The translations under genes were made by a program, and so were the position numbers. From the NCBI GenBank assembly GCA_963815495.1, contig CAWFGW010000003.1, forward strand, positions 1 to 64,000: a DNA stretch of 64,000 nucleotides, written 5' to 3'. This DNA comes from CAWFGW01 sp963815495. GTDB taxonomy: Bacteria; Bacteroidota; Bacteroidia; Cytophagales; JAAEPT01. This document shows positions 33,374 to 42,315 of this stretch, one piece after another (position 1 is the first letter of the stretch; the number at the start of each line of letters is the position of its first letter). A model generated the notes under the pieces. The model saw only the letters and a list, made by a program, of their open reading frames with translations, ran no database searches and was not told the DNA's origin.

Positions 33374-34474
33374 TTAAGTAGACCTTTTTAGTATGCTCCA
33401 ACCTTTTCCACGACCCGAGAAGTCAGGATCCTCTATCAATAAGTAATAGTCATTATTTTTTTCAATGTTTAATTCTTTAACGGCAATTTCTCGAAGTCTG
33501 GATTCTATTGTTCGATTACTTGCATTATGTTTTTTCATTAGCAAATTAACCAGTTCAGCATTGGATAATGGCCAATTACTAATATTCCCTAACTCTTTCA
33601 TAATTTGAAATACACAAGCTTTATTTTCTTTAGGCTTTTGTAAGCTGATGATCACATCATCATTTACGGGTATCAAATTCCCATATTCATCAATGGTGTA
33701 ATACAATGAATTAGATTTACCAACATTTCTATTTTTAAGAATTTTGACTTCGATTACTTTCGAATCCACACCATCTTTTTCTTTAGCGTAGCCGACTTGA
33801 ATTTGTGTAGAGGCTTTGTTTAATAATTCAGTTCCCAAGTGTCCTCTAGCTTTGTCTGTACCAGGGTTTTCATGGATTACTGCTAGAATGGAGATTTTAC
33901 TTTCATTAATTAGCGTATTTAACATATCTATAAGCTGTAGTGAGTCTTGAGCATCATTAAAACTGGATATACAGTCTGTGATTACATCTAGGATTAATAA
34001 GATGTGCTTGTTTTTATATTTCTCTTTTAAATTTTCAATATAGCTTTTTAAGGCTTGAAACCGATTTTCTCTAGGGATGCGTAGAATACTTATAAACTCT
34101 AAATTATTTATATCAGTATCTCTAGAGTATCCAGCGTTGTAAAGTATGTTTTGTACCGCTCTAGGACATTGGGTAATAGTGTTTCTTTCAGTATCTGCAT
34201 AACAAATATGTAAGTCCTTTACATTGTGTACTATAAAACCAAAAGGTGTGTGCTTATTGGGTGACATAATCAAATGACTACACAGCATTTGTGCTAACCT
34301 ACTTTTCGCTGCACCAGCCTTCCCTTGTATCACGGTTATTGCATTCGCTTCGATATAGGGAATGCCATTAAATGAGATAATAGGCTCTGTGGGCATAATT
34401 TTTTGTTTTCTTAATTGATTGATTTTGATTTTATCTTCTTCAATTATATCTAAGTATATGTTTTGTGTATTCAT
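33374..34474 (-). CDS. RepA/RecA-fold ATPase of the mobile element
   Basis: The protein has an AAA_25/RepA-type ATPase core: Walker A VIQGKAGAAKSRLAQML, an acidic strand CYADTER, and Walker B LLILDVITDCISSF, followed by VIHENPGTDKARGH, the region seen in hexameric replicative helicases such as plasmid RepA. The C-terminal 90 residues form a winged-helix-like tail. Bacteroidota integrative elements often carry such a gene beside an excisionase-like gene and the integrase. A start at 34474 (MNTQNIYLD) is preferred over the longer frame to 34555, whose added residues look non-coding. Its role in element replication or mobilisation is inferred. Confidence 0.82.
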   Translation of the reverse strand: MNTQNIYLDIIEEDKIKINQLRKQKIMPTEPIISFNGIPYIEANAITVIQGKAGAAKSRLAQMLCSHLIMSPNKHTPFGFIVHNVKDLHICYADTERNTITQCPRAVQNILYNAGYSRDTDINNLEFISILRIPRENRFQALKSYIENLKEKYKNKHILLILDVITDCISSFNDAQDSLQLIDMLNTLINESKISILAVIHENPGTDKARGHLGTELLNKASTQIQVGYAKEKDGVDSKVIEVKILKNRNVGKSNSLYYTIDEYGNLIPVNDDVIISLQKPKENKACVFQIMKELGNISNWPLSNAELVNLLMKKHNASNRTIESRLREIAVKELNIEKNNDYYLLIEDPDFSGRGKGWSILKRST

Positions 34475-34575
34475 GAGTGTAGGTGTTTTATAATGTATAA
34501 ATGATTGTTGTGTATTTACTGTGTACACGGTGTGTTTTACTTGAATTATGCACACAATAAGATGATGTGTGGTTT

Positions 34576-34902
34576 TTATAATTGGATTGAGTTAAGTTGA
34601 ATGTATCCTGTGTATTTATTTGTGTTGATTTCTCGAATTTGTAGCTCTATGTGTACATGCGTTATTTGGTCATCTCTCGCTTTCAATAAATGAATCTGTT
34701 GTGAGATGGCTTCTGAGGTTTCAAATATGGCGGTGTTATGAAAGAGTTTAAGTAGTTCCTCGATAGAAGTACTTAATTTTTGTTTCTCATCCAGAATTTG
34801 AGTTAGGAAGTCCGATTTTTTTTCTCTTTTCGAAATAGTTTCCGTGTCTTTATCTAAGCTAGCCTTGAGCTTGTATAAGAGATCTATGAAAGAGGACTTC
34901 AT
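34576..34902 (-). CDS. Hypothetical element protein, helical (108 aa)
   Basis: The protein is helical and charged, with a probable coiled coil over residues 10-75 (KASLDKDTETISKREKKS, then LDEKQKLSTSIEELLKLF). Its last residues turn strand-like (HVHIELQIREIN). The start overlaps the stop of the upstream HTH gene by one base (TAATG), and the RepA-like gene follows, so it belongs to the element backbone operon. I do not recognise the family. Confidence 0.65.
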   Translation of the reverse strand: MKSSFIDLLYKLKASLDKDTETISKREKKSDFLTQILDEKQKLSTSIEELLKLFHNTAIFETSEAISQQIHLLKARDDQITHVHIELQIREINTNKYTGYIQLNSIQL

Positions 34903-35180
34903 TATTTCTTAGGATTGAACAGGGACAATAGTTCCTCATAGTTATAATAGATTGTTTTACCTACTTTATGGTATTTGATAACACCGTCCCTTCGTTTAAT
35001 CCAAAACCATGTGCTACTTTTCTTAAATAGCTTCATAGCTTCTTTTTCCGAAAGAAATTTTGAATTAATTTTTTCCCCGATCTGATTTTCATCTAATCGA
35101 GCTAACACCTTGTCTAATTTTTTGTGAACTTCTATTAAACCCTCTTGGGTCACTAAGAATTGAATTGGGTATTTTTCCAT
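34902..35180 (-). CDS. Excisionase-like helix-turn-helix protein (92 aa)
   Basis: The C-terminal half, LSEKEAMKLFKKSSTWFWIKRRDGVIKYHKVGKTIYYNYEEL in outline, is the winged helix-turn-helix of Bacteroidota excisionase-like proteins: a helix starting at LSEKEA, a recognition helix with STWFWIKR, and a strand pair around YHKVGKTIYYN. The N-terminal 45 residues are a helical extension. Such proteins usually sit near the integrase and control excision or element genes. It is the first gene of the unit HTH / 108-aa protein / RepA-like ATPase. Confidence 0.75.
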   Translation of the reverse strand: MEKYPIQFLVTQEGLIEVHKKLDKVLARLDENQIGEKINSKFLSEKEAMKLFKKSSTWFWIKRRDGVIKYHKVGKTIYYNYEELLSLFNPKK

Positions 35181-35222
35181 TGACTTTGAATTTTTTTCTT
35201 CAAAGTTGAGGGTATTAAAAAG

Positions 35223-35270
35223 AATGGATTCACCCTTTTTGGGGGGAGCTTACTAAAAAAGGGGTGGATA
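35223..35270. terminator. Weak inverted repeat between the HTH and unknown genes
   Basis: caccctttttgg and aaaaaaggggtg face each other across the centre ggggagcttac. The repeat could form a terminator for the minus-strand gene that ends at 35279, where it would have to act upstream of the HTH gene. The pairing is imperfect. Confidence 0.35.
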
Positions 35271-35278
35271 GGTTAAAA

Positions 35279-36211
35279 CTAAATTATTAAGTGTTTTTGA
35301 ATAATTCTATTAGCTTTTTTATCAAAGCTTAATCTTATTCTAGTGTTGTCTTCAAAATCAGATAATTGATTGAATACTTTTTCTTTTCCTTCAAAAATTA
35401 GTTTTAATAAAAATAGAATAGAACGAGCACTTCTGGTTTTATTTATACTGTCTTTATATTTGAATTGAATAAATGGAGTAATGTTCTCAAGTTGGTTTTC
35501 ATAAAAATCAAATTCATTATATAGGATGTCATTGTTGGAAAAATTATTTACTATAATTCCAATGATATTTCCTAAATCATTGGAATTATTTTTTTTGAGT
35601 AAATTTTTTTCAGTTTTGATGTAATTTTCATGAGCTGCTTTATTTAAGCTTTGAGCAATATTTTCTTGGTTTTGGTTTATTAATTGGTTGATAAATTGAA
35701 ATTGCTTAAAATAGTCATGTACAGAAGAAAATTTTGGGTTCTTAAAAAAATAATTTTTCAGATCATTAATGAACCAAATTAACCGTATCCTATAAATATA
35801 CTTATTGTGATTTTTTTCGTTGATTATGTTGTCTAATTTATAGATCCATGTAAAACATTTTTCTTTTGGTGGGTGGACAAAAAAATCGTTTAGGTTAATA
35901 TCAAACCTGACAAGCTTATTATGAGATTTTTCAATTTGTTCATTTAATATTTCAGATAAACCCAAATTGTTTAAAGAATTTCTAAGGTATTCGAGGTTTA
36001 AAGATATTACGTATCGTTTCAGTTGAATAATAGAAATAATCAAGCCTGAAAAGAGTTCTTTTACTAAATTGTTTTTTTTCTTAATATTTGTTGATTCAAT
36101 ACCTATTTGATTTATGAGTATGATAACGTCTTTTTTTTGACTGTATTCAGTTATGATAGAATTAAAAATTGCTTTTTGGTATGAATTGAGAGTGTAGGTC
36201 ATCTTTTTCAT
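35279..36211 (-). CDS. Unknown element protein, Asn/Lys-rich and helical (310 aa)
   Basis: The protein is rich in Asn, Ile, Lys and Leu and is predicted to be mostly helical, with no signal peptide and no catalytic motif that I can see. It lies directly after the integrase, sharing one base with its stop region, so they are probably co-transcribed. RteC-type regulators hold a similar place in some Bacteroides elements, but I see no convincing RteC signature. It is more AT-rich than the chromosomal genes, as expected for transferred DNA. Function is unknown. Confidence 0.65.
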   Translation of the reverse strand: MKKMTYTLNSYQKAIFNSIITEYSQKKDVIILINQIGIESTNIKKKNNLVKELFSGLIISIIQLKRYVISLNLEYLRNSLNNLGLSEILNEQIEKSHNKLVRFDINLNDFFVHPPKEKCFTWIYKLDNIINEKNHNKYIYRIRLIWFINDLKNYFFKNPKFSSVHDYFKQFQFINQLINQNQENIAQSLNKAAHENYIKTEKNLLKKNNSNDLGNIIGIIVNNFSNNDILYNEFDFYENQLENITPFIQFKYKDSINKTRSARSILFLLKLIFEGKEKVFNQLSDFEDNTRIRLSFDKKANRIIQKHLII

Positions 36212-37416
36212 TAATCACTTATTTTATTCGCAAAATCAGATAAATTCTTCAGGGTTACTTTCCCATATATTTGGCTTGTTTTAATGTCTTTCTGACCAAG
36301 CCAACCTTTTACTGTTTCGTAAGAGCCACCATTATTTAGTATTACTGTGGTGGCACATGTATGTCTAGCAACATGGTGACTAAGAGGTTTGTCTATTACA
36401 CATAAATCAGCAATCACTTTTAAATAGGCATTAATTTTTTGATTGGAAATTTTAGGTAAAAGCTTGTTGTGTACTATTCTATTATCATCCTTTTTGTAAA
36501 GCTCTATAATGTCAATAGCCTGTTTTAATAATGGAATTCTAGCTTTTTCATTTGTTTTCTCCTGAATTAATTCTAAGTATAGTTTTCCTTCATCATCCGT
36601 TTTAATGTTTTTCATTTCGACTTTCATGGCATCAGAATAGCGTAACCCTGTGTAAACCGAAAACATAAAAATATCTCTAACACGCTTTAAACTTTGATTA
36701 CCACCTAATGAATGAGTAGCAAGGGTTTCAAGTTCTTTTTCTGTTAAAGCTATTCTTTCAGAAGGTTTAAATGAAATGGTAATCTGATCAAAAGGAGATT
36801 TTACAATCAATTCTTCATTTCGTGCTTGTATTAAAACAGTTCTAAGGCGACTTAAATGTTTGTTAACTGTATTGGGAGATAGTTTTGAATCCTGAAAGTC
36901 GGTGGCTTGTAGAAATTCTTTAAAAAGGTTGCAGTGTTTGGTGTCAAGTAGGGTAATGTTTAAATCCTCTTTTTGTAACGTTTCTTTTAAATAGCTTTTT
37001 AAATGATTAACTGTTCCGTTATACTTATTGATTGTGGCTGGTTTGTAAATGTTTGATAGTTTAGATTTCCTTTCTATCACTTCATTAAAATATTCTACAA
37101 TTCCAGTCTTCAGTTTTTTAATCCCTAAAAAAATATCTTTGATGGTGTTTACATCATAAGGCTTGTCTTGGTAATCAAAGTCTCGTTTTATTCTATGTAG
37201 TTCATTTTTAATAAATGTCAGACTTTCATTGATTTCGTTTTTCTTTTTACCTACACATTGTTGTGTTTCTGTATTCCATTCAACTTCTTTAAAACTATAT
37301 TCTGTTTTAAACTCAGTCTTTTTTCTATCGTAGGTAATTCGAGTAAAAAGTGGATATTCGTGGTGGGGAGTAGGGCGATCTTTTCTTAAAAAGAATTTAA
37401 CTGTTAAAGCTTTCAT
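36211..37416 (-). CDS. int: Tyrosine recombinase (integrase) of the ssrA island
   Basis: The protein has the Bacteroidota phage-integrase layout: an N-terminal arm-binding domain (residues 1-90), a SAM-like core-binding domain (about 105-205) and a catalytic domain (about 215-401). Catalytic residues seen are Arg in YTGLRYSDAM, the H-x-x-R box in SHHVARHTCAT, and the nucleophile Tyr in TSQIYGKV. The usual LGH box reads WLGQKDI, so its His is Gln. The gene lies 127 bases from the attachment site in ssrA, with GGTGAAAC repeats between them, and is the expected enzyme for integration and excision. Confidence 0.93.
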   Translation of the reverse strand: MKALTVKFFLRKDRPTPHHEYPLFTRITYDRKKTEFKTEYSFKEVEWNTETQQCVGKKKNEINESLTFIKNELHRIKRDFDYQDKPYDVNTIKDIFLGIKKLKTGIVEYFNEVIERKSKLSNIYKPATINKYNGTVNHLKSYLKETLQKEDLNITLLDTKHCNLFKEFLQATDFQDSKLSPNTVNKHLSRLRTVLIQARNEELIVKSPFDQITISFKPSERIALTEKELETLATHSLGGNQSLKRVRDIFMFSVYTGLRYSDAMKVEMKNIKTDDEGKLYLELIQEKTNEKARIPLLKQAIDIIELYKKDDNRIVHNKLLPKISNQKINAYLKVIADLCVIDKPLSHHVARHTCATTVILNNGGSYETVKGWLGQKDIKTSQIYGKVTLKNLSDFANKISD

Positions 37417-37455
37417 GGTGAAACATTTTGGTTTTTGGTGAAACCGTGGTGAAAC
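37417..37455 (+). repeat. Right-end integrase arm-site candidates
   Basis: Three GGTGAAAC copies lie at 37417-37424, 37437-37444 and 37448-37455. The last two are 11 bases apart, as at the left end (15653 and 15664). One copy abuts the integrase start codon, so binding could also regulate the integrase. Confidence 0.6.
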
Positions 37456-37501
37456 AATTATGCCTTAAAGTTGCATTTTTATGATTTAATTGACAATAAA
37501 A

Positions 37502-37531
37502 AACCCTATTTAAAACTAATTAAATAGGGTT
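37502..37531 (-). terminator. Element-supplied terminator for ssrA
   Basis: AACCCTATTTA and TAAATAGGGTT form a perfect 11-bp stem, and on the minus strand a T6 tract follows. It sits about 12 bases downstream of the tmRNA 3' end and replaces the original terminator, which the island has moved to 15528-15558. Confidence 0.85.
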
Positions 37532-37542
37532 AGATTAAAATT

Positions 37543-37563
37543 GTGGAGTTGCAGGGAATCGAA
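37543..37563 (-). other. Attachment site at the ssrA 3' end (integrase-proximal)
   Basis: This 21-base segment is the acceptor and T-arm part of the tmRNA and matches 15578-15598 at 20 of 21 positions. Integration here keeps the tmRNA intact because the copy restores the 3' end. Confidence 0.85.
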
Positions 37564-37937
37564 CCCTGGTCCAGAGAAGGCAACTATCAGATCTTCTACA
37601 TGCTTATTTTGTTATTGGTTTTCGAGAACAACCTGAGAACAAACACCCCAGTTATTCCTTAGCTTTTTTAGTTTCGCAAAGCGTGCAAAGCAAACGCTAA
37701 ACTAGATTTACATTATGACACCGTTAAATCCTCCGAGGTAAACCAACCCAAAGGTACGATGAAGGCCTCCTAATCTAATTAGGACGCGGGTAATTTAAGC
37801 TTGGCTTAAATTACGCAGCCATTGCGTAAGAATAATCTTCGTCAATTGTGTTTTAGAATTATCTTTCAAGGCTCTCATCCCATGAGCCTGCATGCTTACA
37901 TTTGTAACTACTCGACCTGTCAAAACCGGTCAACCCC
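37544..37937 (-). ncRNA. ssrA: Transfer-messenger RNA
   Basis: tmRNA rescues stalled ribosomes and tags the unfinished protein for proteolysis. On the minus strand the 5' end GGGGTTGAC (from 37937) pairs with the 3' CAACTCC (37551-37545) to form the acceptor stem. The T-arm GGTTCGATTCC-like segment precedes the 3' end. The tag frame, read from about 37843, encodes DEDYSYAMAA and then a TAA at 37813-37811; tags ending in YAMAA or YALAA are typical of Bacteroidota. The 3' end is the integration site of the island to its left. Confidence 0.95.
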
Positions 37938-38166
37938 ATTATTTTAAAGAACTATTAGCTGTAACTTTTTATTAACAACAATTCAAGTTACAAAATTCCC
38001 TAAGAAGAAATAAAAAAACAAACTATTATCAGAAGAGGAAGAAACTTTACCAACTGGTCAACCGTAATGCCGAAAAGAAAAATATGTGTGGCATTTAGTC
38101 TTTTAATCTAACACAGTAAACTTATAAAACTTATACGTTGAGTAAAAGTATCTCTTAAGGAGTTAT

Positions 38167-41100
38167 ATGAATATTTTAAAAATACATTTTCTTTCCCTTA
38201 TTTTCTTGATCATTTTTATTTCCAGCGGCATTTTTGCTCAAACAGAAATAGTTCGGTTCAGAAATATTAATACTTTAAATGGGTTGTCTAACGATTGGGT
38301 AAATTCCATAACCGAAGATAACCGCGGATTTATGTGGGTAGCTACTCAATCTGGTTTAAATGTGTTTGATGGCACAAATAATCACTTTTTAACACGCGAA
38401 ACGGGGAATAATAAGACCTTAACAATTAAAGATGTTAGTGTGGTATGGCATTCCAAGCACGATAAAATTATTGCCGGCACTTGGGGGGGAGGAATTCACA
38501 TAATAGATCCTTATTCCAAGCAAATCAAAAATATCGGGCATAATCCTTTAGAAAATAAAATGCTCGTAAAAAGCATAGTAGAGACTAGTGACTCCATTCT
38601 TTGGGTAGGTAGTTATGGGAATGGGTTATATAAATATGATTTGAAAAAAGATCTTTTTGAGAAATGTACTTTTAGCAATGAAAACTATTCAGATGATATT
38701 TTTGACTATTGTCAGGATTTAGTTGTGTCAAATGACACAATTTGGATTGCGGCTAGGTTTGGAGTGTTAGGATATATAATAGCTGGTACAAACCAGATAC
38801 AGATAAGTAAATCTGTATACAAAGATCGGTCTAGTGCAGGAGAAATAGCTTGTCTTGCTTACCATGAAGGGAATTTAATTTTGGGTACTCAAAATGGGAA
38901 AATTATTTCCTATAATATTAACACGCAACAAGATTCCTTGCTTTATCAACTTAAATACAGCCAAAGTATTAGAGAAATTACCCTTGACAAAAATAAACAG
39001 TTATGGGTAAGTTCCAGTTCAGAACTCTACCGATATGATTTTTATCAAAAAACGATGACCCGAATCATTCCTCCTGATGGAGGTATTGCTCACCATAGTA
39101 CTTTTGTAATTTATTCTGATTCACGTGGTATCATGTGGTTTGGAACCTGGGGAAACGGGCTAAACTGGTATTCAGAAAAATTTAACACTTTTCGTCATAT
39201 TCAATTATCTAATAATAACTCAGTAGCAATACTTGTTGTGTACCCTTGGAGTGATAGCTTATTGTTTTTTGGTACTACATCAGGCATTTATGAGTATAAT
39301 AAATACACTGCTCAGTCGCATAAAATTAAATTTAAGGGTGAGTATGGAAAGGAAATACAGAATAGTTCGATCAGTGTTATTGAGCAGTATCAAAGACAAA
39401 TAGTACTGGGAGTGCATGGGATGGGGTTGTTTTTTATGGATTCAGATTTGAATATTCGCCCTGTAAACCCATCTGAAAGTTCATATTTTAAAAATGTGTC
39501 AATTACTAATTCAAGTAAATTAAAAAATGGAGAGTTATGGGTTGGCAGCTGGTCCAAAGGAGCAGTACTAATGAACGAAAACACAGGAGAGTACAATGAG
39601 TTTTTTAAAGATGCTTCTAAAAAAACTTCGTTAAGTAGCAATACAGTCTTTTGCGCTGTAGATGGGAGTGAAAATATCACTTGGGTTGGTACACAGGAAG
39701 GTCTTATAAAATATGATCGTAAAAATAAATCCTTTGAAAAAGAAACAATTTTAGTTAAAACATCTCAAAAATCATTAAGTATAAGAGGGGTTAGAGATGT
39801 AGTGAGATTACAGGATGGTAGCTTATGGTTAGCCACTACAGACGGACTAGTGAATTACAATCCTAATACTAAAAAAACCAAACTACTCTCAGACAAAGAT
39901 GGTTTAATCGATAATGTAATACATTCACTTACTTATTTGGATAATGATATTTGGGCAAGTACAAAATCGGGTTTAATAAAAGTTAATTTAACTACTTTTC
40001 AAGTTTCGAATTATACTAATCAAGATGGTTTTCTTTCTAATATGTTTAATGATCATAGTGTATATTTTCCAGAGGATAGCACTTTATACCTAGGGAATGG
40101 AAATGGAGTATTATATTTTAATCCCTATAAATTAGCAGAGTACAATGGAGAAGTTGATTTCTATTTCGAAGAATTATATTTAAATGATACGCTTGTAAAA
40201 TTAGAGCATAATCTATTGGATAAACATATTTCGCAATGCTCTTCACTCACTTTTCAACATGATCAAAATAATATAGCGATTAAAATTGCGATTCAGGATT
40301 TTCACGAATCAAAAGTGAATAAGTATGCCCATATATTGGTAGGCTTTGATGAAAATTGGGTAACACATGATTACAGTTATCGCTTAATTCGTTACACCAA
40401 CTTGGATCCAGGGACATATACGTTTAAAGTAGCCAAAATTCTTGAAAACGGGCTAGTTTCTGAAGAAACCGCTGAATTAAAAATCACTATTGAAAAGCCG
40501 GTTTGGTTAGAGATTTGGTTCATCTTGTTGATGATAATATTATTTATTTTATCTGTTTACTTTCTATTTAAATATAGAATTCGAACTATAAAAGCACAAA
40601 ACAAACTATTAGAACATAAAATAGCTATTCGTACTGAAGAGATTCAACAGCAAAATTTAAAACTAAGATCAAAAAGAGAATTAATGCAAAGTAATGTGCG
40701 CTATGCTTCTTTATTACAAAATTCTCTATTGCCTAATTCTTCGCAAATTCAATCGGGATTCAAAAATCATTTTATATTCAACAAACCTAAAGATGTAGTA
40801 AGTGGAGACTTTTATTGGTTTACAAAAATTGGCTCAAAAAGTATATTTATAGTAGGCGATTGCACGGGCCATGGAGTGTCTGGAGCGTTTATTAGTGTAT
40901 TAGGAATCACCTCAATCAGAGGGATTGTAGAAGGGAAAGGTATTTACAGACCCGATTTAATTTTAAATGAATTACACCAAGAAGTAAATGCGTCACTTCA
41001 TCAAAATGAAAGTGAAGTAAGAGATGGAATTGACATCAGTATTATTTGTTTTGATGAAATAACTAAAGAATTACAAATTGCTTCAGCCATGTCTATTGTG

Positions 41101-41445
41101 AATATTTTTAATAAAAACGGAGAAGTCAAGAAAATTAGAGGAGATAGGTTTCCGATAGGCGGAAACTCATCTATGTATTCGAGAAAAAGTAGTTATGAAT
41201 TAGAAACAATTCATGTAGAAGAAAAACTAAGGATATACCTTTATTCAGATGGATTTAAAGACCAGTTTGGAGGAGAGAAAGGTAAAAAATATATGCAGGG
41301 TAATTTTTTTAAATTATTACAGACTATTAATCAACAGGAGATGTTCGAAATAGCTCCATTGCTTGAAAGGGAGTTTTCCAGTTGGAGAGGTCAAGAAGAG
41401 CAAATTGATGATGTATTAGTAGTTGGCTTGGAAATAAATAGTTAA
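38167..41445 (+). CDS. Two-component-type propeller sensor with SpoIIE phosphatase output
   Basis: After a signal peptide (about residues 1-24) comes a long beta-propeller of regulator-propeller repeats (for example LSNDWVNSITEDNRGFMWVAT, repeated patterns ending W-G-T/S) to about residue 680. Then follow a Y_Y_Y-type domain (about 690-775) and a transmembrane helix (about 782-804). A coiled coil leads into a PP2C-like SpoIIE phosphatase (SGDFYWF, DCTGHGVSGAF, and the C-terminal QIDDVLVVGLEI). It should sense something in the periplasm and dephosphorylate a cytoplasmic target, probably an anti-sigma antagonist; the target is not visible here. Confidence 0.9.
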   Translation: MNILKIHFLSLIFLIIFISSGIFAQTEIVRFRNINTLNGLSNDWVNSITEDNRGFMWVATQSGLNVFDGTNNHFLTRETGNNKTLTIKDVSVVWHSKHDKIIAGTWGGGIHIIDPYSKQIKNIGHNPLENKMLVKSIVETSDSILWVGSYGNGLYKYDLKKDLFEKCTFSNENYSDDIFDYCQDLVVSNDTIWIAARFGVLGYIIAGTNQIQISKSVYKDRSSAGEIACLAYHEGNLILGTQNGKIISYNINTQQDSLLYQLKYSQSIREITLDKNKQLWVSSSSELYRYDFYQKTMTRIIPPDGGIAHHSTFVIYSDSRGIMWFGTWGNGLNWYSEKFNTFRHIQLSNNNSVAILVVYPWSDSLLFFGTTSGIYEYNKYTAQSHKIKFKGEYGKEIQNSSISVIEQYQRQIVLGVHGMGLFFMDSDLNIRPVNPSESSYFKNVSITNSSKLKNGELWVGSWSKGAVLMNENTGEYNEFFKDASKKTSLSSNTVFCAVDGSENITWVGTQEGLIKYDRKNKSFEKETILVKTSQKSLSIRGVRDVVRLQDGSLWLATTDGLVNYNPNTKKTKLLSDKDGLIDNVIHSLTYLDNDIWASTKSGLIKVNLTTFQVSNYTNQDGFLSNMFNDHSVYFPEDSTLYLGNGNGVLYFNPYKLAEYNGEVDFYFEELYLNDTLVKLEHNLLDKHISQCSSLTFQHDQNNIAIKIAIQDFHESKVNKYAHILVGFDENWVTHDYSYRLIRYTNLDPGTYTFKVAKILENGLVSEETAELKITIEKPVWLEIWFILLMIILFILSVYFLFKYRIRTIKAQNKLLEHKIAIRTEEIQQQNLKLRSKRELMQSNVRYASLLQNSLLPNSSQIQSGFKNHFIFNKPKDVVSGDFYWFTKIGSKSIFIVGDCTGHGVSGAFISVLGITSIRGIVEGKGIYRPDLILNELHQEVNASLHQNESEVRDGIDISIICFDEITKELQIASAMSIVNIFNKNGEVKKIRGDRFPIGGNSSMYSRKSSYELETIHVEEKLRIYLYSDGFKDQFGGEKGKKYMQGNFFKLLQTINQQEMFEIAPLLEREFSSWRGQEEQIDDVLVVGLEINS

Positions 41446-41518
41446 CTCGATATTTTGTTTTGATTCTATCTATATATCAAACTTTCATTTCTCTTCTATT
41501 TTTTCTTTTTTTGGGTGT

Positions 41519-42277
41519 ATGCGCATATTATGTTGTTTAATTATTCTTTTTTGGATTATAAAATCAGAAGCTCAAATATTAAATTTTGAGAAATTCCGGC
41601 CTAATGTCGATACATCCAATATCTGGAAATCCTCCCTTTCAGCTGGTTTTGATTTGAAGCAAAAAGCAACACGTTCATTGGATTTAAAATCACAAATGGG
41701 TACCTATTACATCAGTGAAAAACATTCTTATTTTTTATTAGGTGATATTGGATTAACTCGAGTAGATAAGGAAAATATTTTCCAACAAGGCTATCTACAT
41801 TATCGAACAGTGTTAAATAGGAGACAAAAAATTGCTTATGAACCATTTATCCAATTTCAATATGATTTAGGTAAGGGGTTGAAAAGAAGACATCTCTTTG
41901 GTAGTAACGTGAGAATCAATTTTTACAACGACAGCACACTTACCTTGTCCATGGGTACAGGTGCTTTTTATGAAAATGAAAATTGGATTGATACAGATAA
42001 TAATACCTATTTAAACATCAACATAAAGTCAAATAACTATGTCTCTCTGAACTGGATAGTTAGTGATTGGGCTGTTTTTTTTCTGACAAGTTATTACCAG
42101 GCACCATTTGATGATTTTCTGTCCCCAAGATTAATTTTAGAAAGCAACTTACAATTGAAATTCACAGAAAACTTTGCTTATGATGTGCGTTTTGAAACGA
42201 ATATAGACCGTACACCTGTTGTAGAAGCAGGTCGTTTAACTTATTTATTATCTTCCGGGTTTAGATATAGTTTCTAA
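41519..42277 (+). CDS. Outer-membrane beta-barrel protein (DUF481-like)
   Basis: A short signal peptide (about residues 1-19) precedes a chain of amphipathic strands, alternating aromatic and polar residues, ending in the aromatic C-terminal motif SSGFRYSF typical of outer-membrane barrels. The pattern (KSSLSAGFDLKQKATRSL, then ARTVLNRRQKIAYEPFIQFQYD-like strands) resembles DUF481/YdiY proteins. It follows the SpoIIE sensor gene by 73 bases and may be co-transcribed. Its function is unknown. Confidence 0.75.
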   Translation: MRILCCLIILFWIIKSEAQILNFEKFRPNVDTSNIWKSSLSAGFDLKQKATRSLDLKSQMGTYYISEKHSYFLLGDIGLTRVDKENIFQQGYLHYRTVLNRRQKIAYEPFIQFQYDLGKGLKRRHLFGSNVRINFYNDSTLTLSMGTGAFYENENWIDTDNNTYLNINIKSNNYVSLNWIVSDWAVFFLTSYYQAPFDDFLSPRLILESNLQLKFTENFAYDVRFETNIDRTPVVEAGRLTYLLSSGFRYSF

Positions 42278-42315
42278 AATTTAAACTTTTTTTCACCTAG
42301 TTTGTTGAACAATAT

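Larger units (their letters stand above)
15578..37563. mobile_element. Integrative genomic island inserted in ssrA (about 22 kb)
   Basis: The element is bounded by direct repeats of the ssrA 3' end (15578-15598 and 37543-37563). A tyrosine integrase (36211-37416) sits beside the intact tmRNA, and GGTGAAAC repeats lie just inside both ends. The backbone near the integrase holds a RepA-like ATPase, an HTH protein and two unknown genes. Cargo includes error-prone repair (umuD, umuC, SRAP), a giant exported M23 protein, a type IIG RM enzyme, an ABC-type ATPase, DUF2130, a DNA glycosylase and an abiF/RNA pair. No conjugation genes are visible, so it is probably a mobilisable or satellite-type element rather than a self-transmissible ICE. 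Confidence 0.85.

Noticed and set aside
17600..34530. tgtgtac words near umuD, at 23186 and 23222, and at 34521 before the RepA-like gene, as a shared SOS operator.
   Set aside because: Similar tgtgtact words also occur several times inside the umuC and SRAP coding sequences, so the motif is not specific enough without binding data.
35279..36211. RteC-type excision regulator for the 310-aa element protein.
   Set aside because: Position in the element is similar, but I see no RteC signature in the sequence.
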